Of a DNA stretch of 32,300 bases, positions 31,756 to 32,300 are shown piece after piece (within the stretch, counting starts at the first letter, position 1; every line of letters starts with the position of its first letter). A program made the translations under genes and the position numbers. Below the pieces are notes generated by a model. That model saw nothing but the letters and a program-made list of their open reading frames with translations, had not been told where the DNA came from and searched no databases. Origin of the DNA: Saccoglossus kowalevskii (Eukaryota; Hemichordata; Enteropneusta; Harrimaniidae); the NCBI RefSeq assembly GCF_000003605.2, contig NW_003135351.1, positions 239,966 through 272,265 on the forward strand. Reading direction: 5' to 3'.

Positions 31756-32300
31756 ACTAAGATTAAAACAAACAAAGAATGAATTATAAAAACTGCAACA
31801 GTTGGGTTAATCTAGCGGACATCAATTAAATAGAATAATGTTGACCTGAAATTTATATAGAAATTTATTTACAGTATTTTGAAGTGTATATACGGTACCT
31901 ATCTTTACTTGGGAAGCATTATTTTAATAGGACTTATGTTATGTTATACTGATGAATTTTCAGAACCTGAATAAAATTAGTATAATCATAACCACTATGA
32001 ATAGAATCCAACCTCCATGCAACACACATAATATGTCATGCAGGTAGTTACTCCATATAGACCAGACACAAATTCATAAATTTTGAGAAGAAGGCACACC
32101 TTGGTCTGTTTCAGATAAAAGTCTAGATGTGAGAGTTTGAAGGTCTATAAGAATATTATAAGCCTGAGATGAAACAATTGGGAAAAACACAATCCCAAGG
32201 TCATGCTTAAAACATGAATTTAATGTCTTATGTTAAAAAAATTGAAGTCTAAGGTAGGTTTATAATCGTTTACGTAATCATCTCAGCTTTTAGGATTCAG
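31756..32300. other. AT-rich DNA without recognised genes
   Basis: Nothing identified on either strand up to the window edge. Confidence 0.45.

Overview
The window looks like AT-rich genomic DNA from an animal, probably a marine invertebrate. The reasons are GT-AG introns of a few hundred bases to 2 kb, a jockey/CR1-type reverse transcriptase fragment, a THAP/Harbinger-type transposase relic, foldback elements and a 50-base assembly gap. Some repeat styles remind me of mollusc genomes, such as TATTTTCGC-rich foldback arms ending in ACAGTA, but I cannot fix the phylum.

All recognisable cellular genes lie on the minus strand and form a tandem cluster of GDP-fucose O-fucosyltransferase-like genes. 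These are type II membrane proteins with a short signal-anchor exon followed by four catalytic exons. Gene C (27297 down to 22513) is complete: I could join five exons with consensus splice sites and matching phases into a 428-residue protein. Gene A (3418 down to 185) supplies exons 1 to 3, and its exons 4 and 5 would lie left of the window. Relic D keeps an intact exon 1 (16845-16702) and an open exon 5 (15652-15531) but has lost exons 2 to 4. Relic B keeps broken pieces of exon 1 (12804-12638), exon 3 (11128-11041), exon 4 (11026-10926) and exon 5 (10704-10555).

The layout is best explained by tandem duplication of a two-gene block of about 13-14 kb. Exon 1 of A and D share one signal anchor (starting MNHQLKYM). 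Exon 1 of C and B share another (starting MTMKRP). The left block is A+B and the right block is D+C, and flanking non-coding DNA aligns collinearly between them. Each block then lost the opposite gene, so one gene of each type survives.

Region by region: 1-3440 is gene A, with a reverse transcriptase fragment in its intron 1. 3440-8110 holds duplicated upstream modules interrupted by a dead DDE transposase (about 5050-6120). 8230-9480 is a degenerate array of about 150-bp repeats. 9590-13620 is relic B and its flanks, with an unidentified plus-strand ORF and a promoter- or LTR-like segment where exon 2 should be. 14180-14700 is a foldback element. 15531-16865 is relic D. 16.9-22.5 kb is duplicated or featureless DNA with the gap at 18174-18223. 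22513-27301 is gene C. From 27.3 kb to the end there is upstream duplicated DNA, a TTTA microsatellite and one copy of a TTAA-flanked MITE family (three copies in the window). There are no RNA genes, CRISPR arrays or operons that I can support.
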